A stretch of DNA of 64,000 nucleotides from Notoacmeibacter ruber. GTDB taxonomy: Bacteria; Pseudomonadota; Alphaproteobacteria; Rhizobiales; Rhizobiaceae. The notes beneath the pieces are model-generated. The model was not told where the DNA came from. It made no database searches and was given only the letters and a program-made list of their open reading frames with translations. Shown here one piece after another: positions 26,094-35,634 of this stretch (position 1 is the stretch's first letter; every line of letters starts with the position of its first letter). The stretch lies in contig NZ_RCWN01000002.1 in NCBI RefSeq assembly GCF_003668555.1, positions 90,123 through 154,122 on the forward strand, in the 5' to 3' direction. The translations under genes and the position numbers were made by a program.

Positions 26094-26968
26094 CAAAAAT
26101 CATCGAGATGGAGTTCGTGCGCCGGCTCGACGACCAACTGATCGCGCAGGGCCTGATTCTGCATCAGCGGCCGTTCCACGTCGCAATGGCCTGGATGAAA
26201 GCGGAGGGCATCGTTGGCGACATGTTCGGCAAGGCAACGTGGGATCCGCTCATGGCGATCTACCACGCGCTTTATCCGGCGGGCGATTTCTCGATGCCGG
26301 CGATGCTCAAGGGCGGTGTAGCGCTGCGCGACCAAATGTACCCGGTTAGGGTCGCCGTCGCTTCCGGCACCGTCGCGGTAAACCCGGTTGACTGCATTGA
26401 GATGCCGCGCGAAGAGTTGGAGCTCATCTTCAAGCACTATCCCGAACAAGGCTGGCGCGCATTTTACGGCGTCGCTGATCTGTGGGATTTTGCCTACGGC
26501 GTCAGTGATCTGGCGCACGGGATTGGAGATGCGCCCCCGCTTCTTGCCAATGCGCGCTCTTCGCTCGCGGCCACCGCTCGCATCCTCTCCGGTGACATCG
26601 ATATCGATGCTGCGGTTCAAACTATCTGCCTGACTGCCGAACTGGCGTTGAAAGGGGCACTCGCCGCGCAGGGCTGGACCGAGCCGCAATATCGCAAACT
26701 ATCGCATCACCTCGATAAGCTCGCCGAGGCGCTGATCGGCGCAGTGTCTACCGCACACGACGATCGCCTTCGCGGCGCCGTCGCGCATTTCCCCAACTAT
26801 GTCGGTACCCGCTATGGGTCGCACGGTATGACCAGGACAGAGCTGATGGAGTTCGCTATGCGCGCCCAATTTGTAGCAGCCGAGGCGTTGCGCCGGGTGT
26901 CCGGTCGCGATCTCGCGTCAAAGCTGGAAACTGATCCCGGTACTTCGCCGCGGCCAACTCTTTGGTAG
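26090..26968 (+). CDS. unknown protein with a HEPN-like C-terminal helical region
   Basis: A 292-residue soluble protein. Residues about 1-165 are unrecognised (RRLDDQLIAQGLILHQRPFH, KATWDPLMAIYHALYPAGDF). Residues about 170-215 read ICLTAELALKGALAAQGW and then RKLSHHLDKLAEALIGAV, the helix-helix pattern of HEPN domains; RKLSHH supplies an R-x4-H like the HEPN ribonuclease motif. It is translationally coupled to the first gene. An RNA-cleaving toxin is possible but the R-x4-H lacks the usual polar residue after Arg, so catalysis is uncertain. Confidence 0.7.
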   Translation: MTKIIEMEFVRRLDDQLIAQGLILHQRPFHVAMAWMKAEGIVGDMFGKATWDPLMAIYHALYPAGDFSMPAMLKGGVALRDQMYPVRVAVASGTVAVNPVDCIEMPREELELIFKHYPEQGWRAFYGVADLWDFAYGVSDLAHGIGDAPPLLANARSSLAATARILSGDIDIDAAVQTICLTAELALKGALAAQGWTEPQYRKLSHHLDKLAEALIGAVSTAHDDRLRGAVAHFPNYVGTRYGSHGMTRTELMEFAMRAQFVAAEALRRVSGRDLASKLETDPGTSPRPTLW

Positions 26969-27360
26969 CGGCGAAGTAGCGCGCGGCAAGATAAGATTCG
27001 ACGACCATCAATCGCTGATCTACCGACGCTGCTGATTAGACGAACAAACGCTTCCGAACTTCTGATCGTCATCAGCGCTGTTTTACCGACGAAGTAACCG
27101 TTCGCCAGCGTGGGATCAGCTACCGGTTCTTCGATCACATAGCCTGCCTGAACGAAATTCCGCTCTGGCGAGACCCCGAGCAGCGTGACGACCGAAAGGG
27201 CGGCGCACTGCCGACGCTCATTACGCCCTATCAACTGTCCGCTTGGAGCCAATGCTGCCGTTAGTCGTCGAGCGAACATGCCGTCAAAAGCAGACATTCC
27301 TGCAATTGCTGGTTTGAGAACACTTGGATAGCGCGCCATTCGGCAAAGCGAGCGCTCGCT
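26969..27360. other. gap without confident gene
   Basis: About 390 bp. A minus-strand frame from about 27299 (starting MSAFDGMFARRLTAALAPSG) is open and includes LSVVTLLGVSPERNFVQAGY, faintly like helicase-associated AlbA-type regulators. It could be a fragment, but I cannot support it. Confidence 0.4.
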
Positions 27361-28011
27361 CCTGTTGCGCCGGGAGACTTTATCCCCATTGCCGAAGCAT
27401 CGGACCTGATCGTGCCAATCGGCGCCTGGATCATTCGACAGGCGTGCCGGACAACGGTCGACAGGCTGAACGATGCGACCATCAGCGTGAAAGTCAGCCC
27501 AAGGCAATTCCGCGATCCGAACCTGCTGTCCAATATCCGCACCGCCTTGGACGAGACGGGATTGCCGCCGTCGCGTCTCGAACTGGAGATCACCGAAGGT
27601 ATTCTGATCGATGATGATCAACTGGCTCTTCGCTTGCTATCGACGATCCGCCAGCTGGGTATCCGCATCGCCCTCGACGATTTCGGTTCCGGCTATTCTT
27701 CGCTCAGCTATCTGACCCGCTTCTGCTTCGACACGATCAAGATCGATAGAAGCTTCGTCCAGTCCACCGACGAGAAGGCTTGGCATGTCATTCGGTCGGT
27801 CGTCAGCATGGCGGAAGCGTTAGGTGCATCTGTCGTTGCCGAGGGTGTTGAGACGGCTGAGCAAATGCACCGTCTGGCTTCGGAGGGTTGTCACGAAATT
27901 CAAGGCTTCTTCATCGCCCGACCGACTCCCGTCGACGAAATATCACCGAATTTGCCTGCCGATGCGCAGCACGCCCTCCTAGCAATCCAGAAAAAGCGAA
28001 TGGTGGCCTAG
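27361..28011 (+). pseudogene. EAL-domain c-di-GMP phosphodiesterase, N-terminus missing
   Basis: The recognisable part begins at APGDFIPIAEASDLIVPIGA and continues through LELEITEGILI, IALDDFGSGYSSLSYL, IKIDRSFV, VVAEGVETAEQM and IQGFFIARPTP, so two thirds of an EAL domain remain. The E-x-L motif with its catalytic Glu is absent, because the frame upstream has no homology and then a stop. The usual metal-binding Asn of the VNVS element is Lys (ISVKVSPRQF). An internal ATG at 27412 could still drive a 199-residue product, but it should lack hydrolase activity. Confidence 0.8.
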
Positions 28012-28184
28012 GTCACCGGACAACAGCGGATCGGTGTCCTTCCGTCCAGTCTAGAGCTCTAGCCTTATCGACGACTTCCAATTTCCCGGACGTTCGCGCT
28101 TCTATTCTGTTCACGCCGCCGGAGGAGACCGGAATGTGAAGCCACTCCAATGAAAAGGTTGCTCATGCTCGGATCCCAATAAAA

Positions 28185-28220
28185 GCTATGGGTATCAAAG
28201 AAAAGTTTGATACCCATAGC
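28185..28220. promoter_or_regulatory. perfect 15-bp inverted repeat with a third half-box
   Basis: GCTATGGGTATCAAA at 28185-28199 and TTTGATACCCATAGC at 28206-28220 pair without mismatch around a six-base spacer. A third GTATCAAA lies at 28230-28237. The nucleotidyltransferase-fold gene starts at 28276. This is either a strong operator or a translated stem in the 5' leader. Confidence 0.7.
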
Positions 28221-28275
28221 CGATTGCGTGTATCAAACTTATGTTCGATGCACACGAACGATGCATAGGTTGCAG

Positions 28276-29295
28276 ATGGAGCCGATATCGCACTCCCGTT
28301 CTGCCCAGGTGGCATATCAGGACTTGCTGCGCATGCATCTCGAAAAAGCGGCGTCGGAAGTTGTGGGCAGCATTGAAGAGCGTCACCGCAACGGGCGAAC
28401 TTACCTCTACTACCGGTTTCGGGTCGGGACCGAGATGAAAAGTCGCTATCTCGGCGAGGATACTCCCACCTTGCGCGATCGTCTGGCACGCGCGGCTGAT
28501 CTGAAGAAGAAGGCACAGGAGCGAAAGGCGCGCATGTCGCGTTTGGCGCGCGTCTTGAGGTCCGAAGGGATGATCGGAACCGACCGGGAGACAGGCTCAC
28601 TGCTGCTGGCCTTCGCGCGTGCCGGCGTTTTCCGGCTGGGCGGCACGTTGATCGGAACAGCAGCCTACGCACTCTATCAGGGAGAGCTTGGTGTTCGCTT
28701 CGACTCTGAAGAACTTGCCCAAACGGGGGATATCGATTTCACGAGCTTCGAGCGGTTATCGCTAGCTTTGGGCGACCGGGTCGAGGAAGAGCCGGGGGAT
28801 ATTCTTCAGTCGATGAAATTCGACGCCGTACCGGGTATTTTCGACCGTCAAGTCTGGAAGTGGCGTCAAAGCGGTGGCGAGGCCATGGTGGAGTTCCTGA
28901 CGCCGGCTTTCGGCGGCGAAGGCGTCAAGCCGCTTCCGGCGCTAGGCGTGAGTGCTCAGGCGTTGAACTACCTCAATTTCCTGATCGCGGAGCCCATTCA
29001 CGCGCTGGCACTCTACCGGTCCGGTGTCCTTGTGCAGATTCCACGCCCCGAGCGCTTTGCGATCCACAAGCTGATCGTCGCCAGCAGGCGGCAAGACGGC
29101 CCGGAGGCGGTGAAGGCGCGCAAAGACAGGGCCCAAGCCGACTTCCTGATCCGCATTCTCGTGGAAGATCGACCAGACGATCTGGCCGAGGCCTACGAAC
29201 ACGCCCTCTCCCAGGGCCCCCGGTGGCGCGATCGGATTTCCTCAAGCCTTAAACGCATGCCGGCAACAAGGGAACTCCTAAGCGGGCTTTCGTGA
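28276..29295 (+). CDS. GSU2403-family nucleotidyltransferase-fold protein
   Basis: A 339-residue protein. The N-terminal 110 residues are charged and helical. The central part has RLGGTLIGTAAYALYQGELG and then AQTGDIDFTSFERLSLALGD, where the Gly-rich loop and D-I-D pair fit the nucleotidyltransferase fold. The C-terminal part has AIHKLIVASRRQDGPEAVKA and ends in a helical tail. The start at 28276 has AGG about eight bases upstream; ATG 28261 is an alternative. The activity is unknown; related folds occur in antitoxin/toxin systems of the AbiEii kind. No partner gene is adjacent. Confidence 0.75.
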   Translation: MEPISHSRSAQVAYQDLLRMHLEKAASEVVGSIEERHRNGRTYLYYRFRVGTEMKSRYLGEDTPTLRDRLARAADLKKKAQERKARMSRLARVLRSEGMIGTDRETGSLLLAFARAGVFRLGGTLIGTAAYALYQGELGVRFDSEELAQTGDIDFTSFERLSLALGDRVEEEPGDILQSMKFDAVPGIFDRQVWKWRQSGGEAMVEFLTPAFGGEGVKPLPALGVSAQALNYLNFLIAEPIHALALYRSGVLVQIPRPERFAIHKLIVASRRQDGPEAVKARKDRAQADFLIRILVEDRPDDLAEAYEHALSQGPRWRDRISSSLKRMPATRELLSGLS

Positions 29296-29715
29296 TATTG
29301 TGCGGAGGATAGTGCTTCGCGGACCGAGAGATTTACTCTGCGGAAAAGGGTGGCGTAGCTGGCAGGGAAAGAAAATTTCGGTCCACCGTCGCGACAAGCC
29401 GAGCTATTGCGTCCTATGACACACGATCGGAGATGTATAACTTCTCAGGACGACATGCGTGCCATCCGAACCCGTTTTGCTGGCCATGGTGCGGCTCGTC
29501 TGATCGCTATGAGACGCCGGCAATAGACGGCCGATTGCCACCGCGACAGCCGCCAGAATGGTCAAGGACCGCAATGCAAGACGAAAAGTCGCGCTGGACG
29601 TCTGTATTTTGCCGCTTGCGAGGTATCGGAAAATTCCTGATTATTCGAACGTCGTGGTAGAAGCCTAGTCGGGGCAGCCGGCGACGTGCGTCACCAGACG
29701 ACCGAGATCACTGAA
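29296..29715. other. gap without recognisable gene
   Basis: About 420 bp between the nucleotidyltransferase gene and the convergent diguanylate cyclase gene. I see only short frames and no clear terminator. Confidence 0.5.
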
Positions 29716-30909
29716 TCAGGCGATACGGTAGACGTTGTCATCAATGTCCGGACGATCTGCCCCGAACACGACTTCCACTCGATTTTTCCCGCCACGTTTC
29801 GCCTTGTAAAGCGCCAGGTCCGCCTTGGCGATAACCCCATCCAATCCCTCGGTCTCCTGCAGCAGAGCAAGGCCGATGCTGGTGGTGGCCTGGATGGGAA
29901 GCCCGTCGACACTTCGGCCACGGTCATGGAAATCGGAACGGATTCGCTCGGCAATTTCGGTTGCGCTCCGAATGGTGGTGTTTGGCAACAGGGCGACGAA
30001 TTCCTCCCCGCCAATGCGGGCCGCCAAGTCTCCTGACCGAAGACCGGTGGTAAGAACCTCAGCGAAAAGCCGGATCACCCTGTCGCCGACGGGATGGCCG
30101 AACCTGTCATTGACGGATTTGAAGTCATCGAGGTCGAACGCAAGCGCGGCAAGTCGGCTCCCGCTCATATGCATCTCGTCTACAAGACGCTCGCCGCCGG
30201 ACCAAAGGGCGCGGCGGTTTGCCATGCCGGTAAGCGGGTCGGACCTAGCCGCTTCCCTGTGGAATTCCGTTTCACGCTCATTGATGATCAGAACGATGAC
30301 AACCGCACTGCCGACGGCATAGATCGGTCCGACAAAGTGGATCAGATCGGTGCCGCTGGTCGCTCTGAACCACTCTATGCCGGGCTGAGGCACAACGCTC
30401 AACGACATGATGATCAGAGCCAGCGACAGAAGGCCGAGCATAGCCATGAGCGGAAGACGTCTGGACAAATGCGGAACTTTCGACTTCCGCAGTTCTGCAA
30501 TCGCCATCACATAGAAGGCGGCGGACGCCATAATGTGAACTGCTAGTCCCGGCGCGTACGCCGCGAAGGCTGTGGCGGTCGCCAGCGCCGTTACAACGGT
30601 GATCGCGCCAACAGCGATCCATTCACGGTTGAGCGAACCCTGGCCCAGAAGCCGTGCTGCCATCCATGTCAGCGGCGCCGAAATACCAAGAAACGGATAG
30701 GCCAGCGCACTTATCCAGACCTTATCCGGCATCGCGCGAGCAACCGCGATCAGGACAACACCCGCACCCATGCTGGCATTGGCGATACCCCAGGCACAGG
30801 CCGCCTTCGCTCCCCAGCGCTTTTGAAAATAGAACAGGATCAACATGAAGCCGCTCGCCAGTGAAGCGATGCCACCCGCCAACATGATCGTTGTAGCGTC
30901 GATCACCAT
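29716..30909 (-). CDS. membrane diguanylate cyclase (GGDEF)
   Basis: A 397-residue protein with six or seven membrane segments in residues 5-206 and a GGDEF domain in residues about 220-385. The domain opens with DPLTGMANRRALWSGGERLV, has the metal-site LAALAFDLDDFKSVNDRFGH and the active-site RIGGEEFVALLP. An inhibitory site R-S-G-D lies five residues before GGEEF, so product inhibition by c-di-GMP is expected. All catalytic residues are present. The membrane part is a probable sensor of unknown signal. Confidence 0.92.
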   Translation of the reverse strand: MVIDATTIMLAGGIASLASGFMLILFYFQKRWGAKAACAWGIANASMGAGVVLIAVARAMPDKVWISALAYPFLGISAPLTWMAARLLGQGSLNREWIAVGAITVVTALATATAFAAYAPGLAVHIMASAAFYVMAIAELRKSKVPHLSRRLPLMAMLGLLSLALIIMSLSVVPQPGIEWFRATSGTDLIHFVGPIYAVGSAVVIVLIINERETEFHREAARSDPLTGMANRRALWSGGERLVDEMHMSGSRLAALAFDLDDFKSVNDRFGHPVGDRVIRLFAEVLTTGLRSGDLAARIGGEEFVALLPNTTIRSATEIAERIRSDFHDRGRSVDGLPIQATTSIGLALLQETEGLDGVIAKADLALYKAKRGGKNRVEVVFGADRPDIDDNVYRIA

Positions 30910-31233
30910 CGAATAAAATGCTCCATCGCGGTCGTGTTTTAAAAAGGCCCGAATACCGGAATCGCGTTAACACCCGACAAAGAAGGAAGCTCAAATACGC
31001 CGGTAGGTCTGCTACCCTGCGACTGAAGGGCCGCATCATTTATGAAGCGAAGCATGATCGCTCGTGATAATCTAATGCGGTTTGCAGGAAGCATCCCACC
31101 CTAGGAGCAACCGAGCGAACACCAGACAAGCTTCAAAGAAGCCGCTGATCGAAACGGAATGGCGAGAACGAGCCCATTCCAACGCTCCTCGATATTCCGT
31201 ATCATTGGACCGTGTCACGATCGGAGCAGATCC
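30910..31233. other. divergent promoter region, no gene
   Basis: 324 bp between the cyclase and the first LysE gene. No gene and no strong repeat seen. Confidence 0.5.
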
Positions 31234-31860
31234 ATGCCAATTGAGACTAATCTTCCGCTGATCCTGCTGGCGGCCTTAATCGCAACCGGCAGTCCCGGCC
31301 CGGCGACGCTGGCAATCGCAGGCACGTCCATGACATCCGGTCGCTCCGCCGGCCTGCCCATCGCGTCCGGCATCACGGTCGGATCGCTCATGTGGTCGAT
31401 TGCTGCGGCGCTCGGATTGGGCGCCGTCATGCTTGCGAATGCATGGGTTTTTGAAGTGATACGGTACGGCGGTTCGGCTTACCTGATGTACCTTGCCTTC
31501 AAGTCAGCCCGGTCCGCCGTTTCGCGAAAGGATGTCCCGATGAAGTCGATGACGGGACGTCCGCCCGCTCTCTTCGCGAAGGGACTCATGCTTCACGTCA
31601 CCAATCCCAAGGCGATCCTGTTCTTCGGGTCGCTTTATTCTATCGGCATCCCGGCCGGTACTTCGGCCTCGCAATTGGCGATCGTCATCATCGCTGTGGG
31701 ACTTCAGAGCTTTATCGTGTTCCATGGATACGCCTTGCTCTTCTCCTCGCAGGCGATGACTCGTCTTTATCTACGCCTGCGGCGGATTTTCGAGGGTGCT
31801 TTTGCGATCGGCTTCGGGTTTGCCGGCACGAAGATTCTCACGGCACGGCTCCAGCACTGA
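31234..31860 (+). CDS. LysE-family exporter
   Basis: A 208-residue inner-membrane exporter of the RhtB/LysE type, with the N-terminal signature LLAALIATGSPGPATLAIAG and the loop motif GLMLHVTNPKAILFFGSLYS. Six hydrophobic segments are visible. The start at 31234 follows a weak GGAGCAG site; an upstream in-frame start would precede the conserved N-terminus. Typical cargo is amino acids or derivatives; the actual one is unknown. Confidence 0.9.
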   Translation: MPIETNLPLILLAALIATGSPGPATLAIAGTSMTSGRSAGLPIASGITVGSLMWSIAAALGLGAVMLANAWVFEVIRYGGSAYLMYLAFKSARSAVSRKDVPMKSMTGRPPALFAKGLMLHVTNPKAILFFGSLYSIGIPAGTSASQLAIVIIAVGLQSFIVFHGYALLFSSQAMTRLYLRLRRIFEGAFAIGFGFAGTKILTARLQH

Positions 31861-32115
31861 AAGCGTCAGTTTCGCGGACTGGTCATTCAGGCACGCAGCT
31901 GCGGGCTGCAGCTCTGAACCCAATTTACATTGGTGCTACCGGCAGTATGCACCTCGGCGTCAGCAGGCCTGCGCCGCGGGTACACCCTGCAATCTCCTCT
32001 TGTCCAAGACCGACCGCCTACGTGTTCTGGTAACGAATCAGATACTCTAAACCTTGCTAAGCTACGTTTGATCCAGGACGCTAGCTGAAGATCCACTTAT
32101 GAGAAATTTGTCGCT

Positions 32116-32754
32116 ATGATCTCGATTTATGCTTTGACTTGGCTGGGTGTTCTGGCCACCCAGATTTCTCCGGGTCCCAACCTCGCAGCGGTCGCCTCTG
32201 TTGGCTTGGCGCAAGGTAGACGACCAGCACTATTCGTCGTAACAGGCATTTCTTCGGGTATGCTCGTCTGGTCGATGGCGACGGCCTTCGGCCTTGGCGC
32301 ACTCATCGAAGCATTCCCATTGTCTCTCCTCGTGCTGAAGTTCCTGGGGGGAGGCTATCTCCTGTTCTTGAGCATCAAAGCAGCGCGAGCGACCTTTCAG
32401 GGCAGCGCGAAGACCAGTTTCACTCCCGATGCGCGACCATTGAGCGACAAACAAGCGTGGCGACGCGGTATCCTCGTTCTGCTCACCAATCCGAAGGCTG
32501 CGCTCATGTGGGCAGCTGTCGCGTCCTTCCTGTTTGGCCAGGGGTTGAGCTCTTGGCATGTGCTCGCATTCGGTCCGATGGGTGCGCTCTCGGGGTTGGT
32601 GATTTACGGAACCTACGCATGGCTCTTCTCGACCGGTGTGGCGATGCGTGGCTACACACGGTTCGCCAGGTGGTTCGAGGGCGTCTTCGCCGCTACTTTT
32701 GGATTGATGGGCGCAAGCCTGCTCTGGGCAGGAATGCGCGAGGTTCGGCACTGA
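32116..32754 (+). CDS. LysE-family exporter, second copy
   Basis: A 212-residue paralogue of the exporter 255 bp upstream (MISIYALTWLGVLATQISPG with the SPGPNLAAVASVGLAQGRRP motif, and GILVLLTNPKAALMWAAVAS). The two differ widely in sequence, so this is not a recent tandem copy. Six membrane helices are expected. Cargo unknown. Confidence 0.9.
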   Translation: MISIYALTWLGVLATQISPGPNLAAVASVGLAQGRRPALFVVTGISSGMLVWSMATAFGLGALIEAFPLSLLVLKFLGGGYLLFLSIKAARATFQGSAKTSFTPDARPLSDKQAWRRGILVLLTNPKAALMWAAVASFLFGQGLSSWHVLAFGPMGALSGLVIYGTYAWLFSTGVAMRGYTRFARWFEGVFAATFGLMGASLLWAGMREVRH

Positions 32755-33080
32755 CGGCCATCTGGGGAACCGGACATTCAATAACTCTGTTCGAACGGCA
32801 GTTCCGTCCGCCGTCAGGTAACCGAGGCAGGCAACGTCGGACGGCAGCTTTGAGCACTTGAGCGCCGCATTTTGATCAATGCCCGGAAGGCGCGAGTGAT
32901 TCTGCTCCCCTTTTTATCAGCGTGACGATTCGACATTCTTCCAGAAAGAAAGAATGAGCCGCGTGAATTTTTACTTCTCAGCGGTACCTGATGAAGATCT
33001 CCCGGTTGCTGACGAAACTGCCTTCGCTTTGCCGTCGCTCAACGTGAACAAGGCGCTGACCACGATAATACAGCCACGAG
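32755..33080. other. gap without recognisable gene
   Basis: About 325 bp leading into a block of gene fragments. Nothing coding recognised. Confidence 0.5.
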
Positions 33081-33281
33081 CTACGAGCGGAGCGAGGGCA
33101 ATTCTCCGTAGACCAGGAAAACGATCAGCGCCGCGTAGATCTGCGATACGTAGACGAATGGAGAGATATAGCTGGCCTCTGCCCGTCTGGCGGCCGCGAC
33201 GACACGGCGTTGACCCAGCGCGGCGGCGATACCAACCAGAGCCAGCAGGGCAAATTGGTCACGGTTCGGATTAACGGCCAA
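33081..33281 (-). pseudogene. EamA/DMT transporter fragment
   Basis: The frame ends RRAEASYISPFVYVSQIYAA and LIVFLVYGELPSLRS, which is the eighth to ninth helix region of an EamA (DMT superfamily) transporter, where A-x-A-S-x-x-S-P-F-x-Y and a G-E-x-P element are typical. Only about 50 homologous residues remain of a normal 290. Confidence 0.55.
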
Positions 33282-33332
33282 GAAGGCTCACCAAAGGAAA
33301 AGGCCGGCGCACAGCCCGTCGGCCAAGAAGGT

Positions 33333-33413
33333 TCATTTGGTGGTGTAACCGCCGTTGACGAGAATAGTCTGGCCGGTCATCCACCACCCGCCGGAGACCA
33401 TGAAGACCTCTTT
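33333..33413 (-). pseudogene. short-chain dehydrogenase C-terminal fragment
   Basis: Reads EVFMVSGGWMTGQTILVNGG and then YTTK before a stop. The W-x-T-G-Q-x-I-x-V-x-G-G end is diagnostic of classical SDRs. The rest of the gene is absent. Confidence 0.6.
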
Positions 33414-33449
33414 GGAAATGCAAAAACTCAAATCGTCACTACTTCCGTC

Positions 33450-35630
33450 CTAAACCTCGGGCATGCGGTCTATGAACTTGTCCAGCGTCACCGGATATTC
33501 GCGCACCCGCACGCCGGTCGCATTGTAGACCGCATTGGCGATTGCGGCGGCAACGCCGCAAATCCCCAATTCGCCCACGCCCTTGCATTTGAGCGGGGAG
33601 GAGACGCCGTCGAGCGTATCGAGAAACACCACCTCCTGCTCGGGAATGTCCGCGTGAACGGCAACCTCATATCCGGCAAGATCGTGATTGGCGAACATGC
33701 CCCTACCGGTATCGAGCGCCATCTCCTCGGAAAGCGCTGCACCAACCGCCATGACCATGCCACCGATCACTTGGCTGCGCGCCGTAACCGGATTGAGAAT
33801 ACGCCCTGCATCGCACACCGCCAGCATGCGACGGACATGCGTTTCGCCAGTCGCCGCATGCACGGCCACTTCGACGAAATGCGCCCCGAAGGTCGCCATC
33901 AGATAGGCCTCGGTCTGAAAATCCCCGAAATTCATAGAGTCCTCGGCGGTGAATTGGCCATCGAGGTCAGCAAGCGCCGTGGTGGTATCGCCGGCAACCA
34001 CATTGCCGTTTTCGAACTCGGCATCCTCGACGCCAAGCTCGTCGGCAATCTTTTCCCGCAAGGCGACGCAGGCGGCATAAACGCCGGCAGTCGAGCTCGT
34101 TGCGCCGAACTGCCCGCCCGAACCCGAGGACACCGGCCAAGCGCTGTTGCCGAGCTTGACCTCGATATCGTCCATGGTGAGGCCCATCGTTTCGGCGGCG
34201 GTCTCGGCCAGAATAGTATAAGAGCCCGTGCCGATATCGGTCATGTCGGTCTCGATAACGAGCTTGCCGCCCGAGAGCATGGCGCGGGCGCCCGATTTCA
34301 TCGTCATATTGCCGCGATAGGCTCCCGCGACCCCATGCCCAATGAGCCATGCTCCCTCGCGCATACCTCCGGGCGTGGTGTTGCGGTCGGCCCAGCCAAA
34401 CCGCTCGGCGCCCGTTTCAAGGCATTGAACGAAATGACGGCCCGAGAAGGGAATTTTCGGCTTGCTTGGGTCGACCTGGGTGTCGTTGACGATGCGGAAC
34501 TCGACCGGGTCCATTTCGAGGGCTTCGGCCATCTCATCCATGGCGATCTCGAGCGCCATCAGGCCCGACGCTTCGCCCGGCGCCCGCATGTCGGACGCCT
34601 CGGGCAATTGCATTTCGACGATGTGGTGTTTTACCCGCATACTGGGTGTGGCGTAGAAATGCGGGGTCTGGGCCGTCGCGTCCTCGCCGCGCCCCCCGGG
34701 CAGCGAATGGGACGCCGCCTCGTGCCAGATGCCCGTCAGCTTGCCATTGGCATCGGCTGCGAGCCGGATGCGCTGCACGGTTTCGGACCGGTGGGTCGTG
34801 TTGTTCATGATGAAGGGGCGCGGCAGCGCCATTTTCACCGGCGCGCCAACCTCGCGCGACCCGATGGCTGCGAGCACCGCATCGGCCCTGAGCCAGAGCT
34901 TGCCGCCAAAACCACCCCCGATATAGGGGCTCTCGACCCTGATCCGCTCCGCAGCGATGCCGAAATTGGTGGCGAGCGCCTGCTTGTTCCAGTTGATCAT
35001 CTGGTTGGAGGTCCAGACGGTCATATCCTCGCCGTTCGACCAGTCGACGATCGAAGCGAAGGGCTCCATCATAGCATGAGTTTCCGACGGCGTGTGATAC
35101 ATCTGATCGACCACCGCCGCCGCATCGCGGAAGGCCGCGTCGACATCGCCGACCATGGTACCCGGCTCTCCCGTGCCTTCCAGACGCTCGAAGGCGGCAC
35201 GCAAATCGTAATCGCCATCATCCTGCTCGTACTCGGCGGTGACGAGCGCGGCGGCGGCCCGCGCCTCTTCGAACGTTTCCGCGACCACGACTGCAATAGC
35301 CTGATGATAATGCTCGACCACATCACCGCCAAACAGGCGCGCGACATTGAAATTCCAGATGTCGAGAGGGTCGATTTCGAGTGTCGTGACGACGGCACGC
35401 ACGCCGGGCGCCGACCGCGCCGCCTCGGCATCGATGGATACTACACGACCTTGGGCGATGGTTGCGCCGACAGGAAAGCCGACGAGCTGTCCCTCGACGA
35501 CATCGTGGCGCTCGTAGGCATAGGGCGCCGTGCCCGTGACCTTCAAAGGCCCATCGATGCGCAAATGCTTCTTGCCGACGATCTCGGCATTATCGAAAAG
35601 ATTGGTTTCGGCAGGCTTGTCGAAGTCCAT
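33450..35630 (-). CDS. paoC: xanthine dehydrogenase-family molybdopterin-binding subunit (PaoC-like)
   Basis: Large catalytic subunit of 726 residues, close to PaoC. It has the N-terminal a/b-hammerhead region (VTGTAPYAYERHDVVEGQLV) and the cofactor segments ESPYIGGGFGGKLWLRADAV and MRAPGEASGLMALE. Further on are DIGTGSYTILAETAAETMGL and SGSGGQFGATSSTAGVYAAC, and the active-site Glu in CKGVGELGICGVAAAI. Third gene of the operon, four bases after the FAD subunit. Likely a periplasmic aldehyde oxidoreductase. No XdhC-type maturation chaperone is in the window. Confidence 0.92.
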   Translation of the reverse strand: MDFDKPAETNLFDNAEIVGKKHLRIDGPLKVTGTAPYAYERHDVVEGQLVGFPVGATIAQGRVVSIDAEAARSAPGVRAVVTTLEIDPLDIWNFNVARLFGGDVVEHYHQAIAVVVAETFEEARAAAALVTAEYEQDDGDYDLRAAFERLEGTGEPGTMVGDVDAAFRDAAAVVDQMYHTPSETHAMMEPFASIVDWSNGEDMTVWTSNQMINWNKQALATNFGIAAERIRVESPYIGGGFGGKLWLRADAVLAAIGSREVGAPVKMALPRPFIMNNTTHRSETVQRIRLAADANGKLTGIWHEAASHSLPGGRGEDATAQTPHFYATPSMRVKHHIVEMQLPEASDMRAPGEASGLMALEIAMDEMAEALEMDPVEFRIVNDTQVDPSKPKIPFSGRHFVQCLETGAERFGWADRNTTPGGMREGAWLIGHGVAGAYRGNMTMKSGARAMLSGGKLVIETDMTDIGTGSYTILAETAAETMGLTMDDIEVKLGNSAWPVSSGSGGQFGATSSTAGVYAACVALREKIADELGVEDAEFENGNVVAGDTTTALADLDGQFTAEDSMNFGDFQTEAYLMATFGAHFVEVAVHAATGETHVRRMLAVCDAGRILNPVTARSQVIGGMVMAVGAALSEEMALDTGRGMFANHDLAGYEVAVHADIPEQEVVFLDTLDGVSSPLKCKGVGELGICGVAAAIANAVYNATGVRVREYPVTLDKFIDRMPEV

Positions 35631-35634
35631 GATA

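Noticed and set aside
26812..27621. Minus-strand frame across the gap and the EAL gene
   Set aside because: Much of it is antisense of the EAL domain; the remaining part shows only faint resemblance to helicase-associated regulators.
31234..32754. The two LysE genes as a recent tandem duplication
   Set aside because: The proteins share only family motifs and differ elsewhere, and the DNA shows no long identity.
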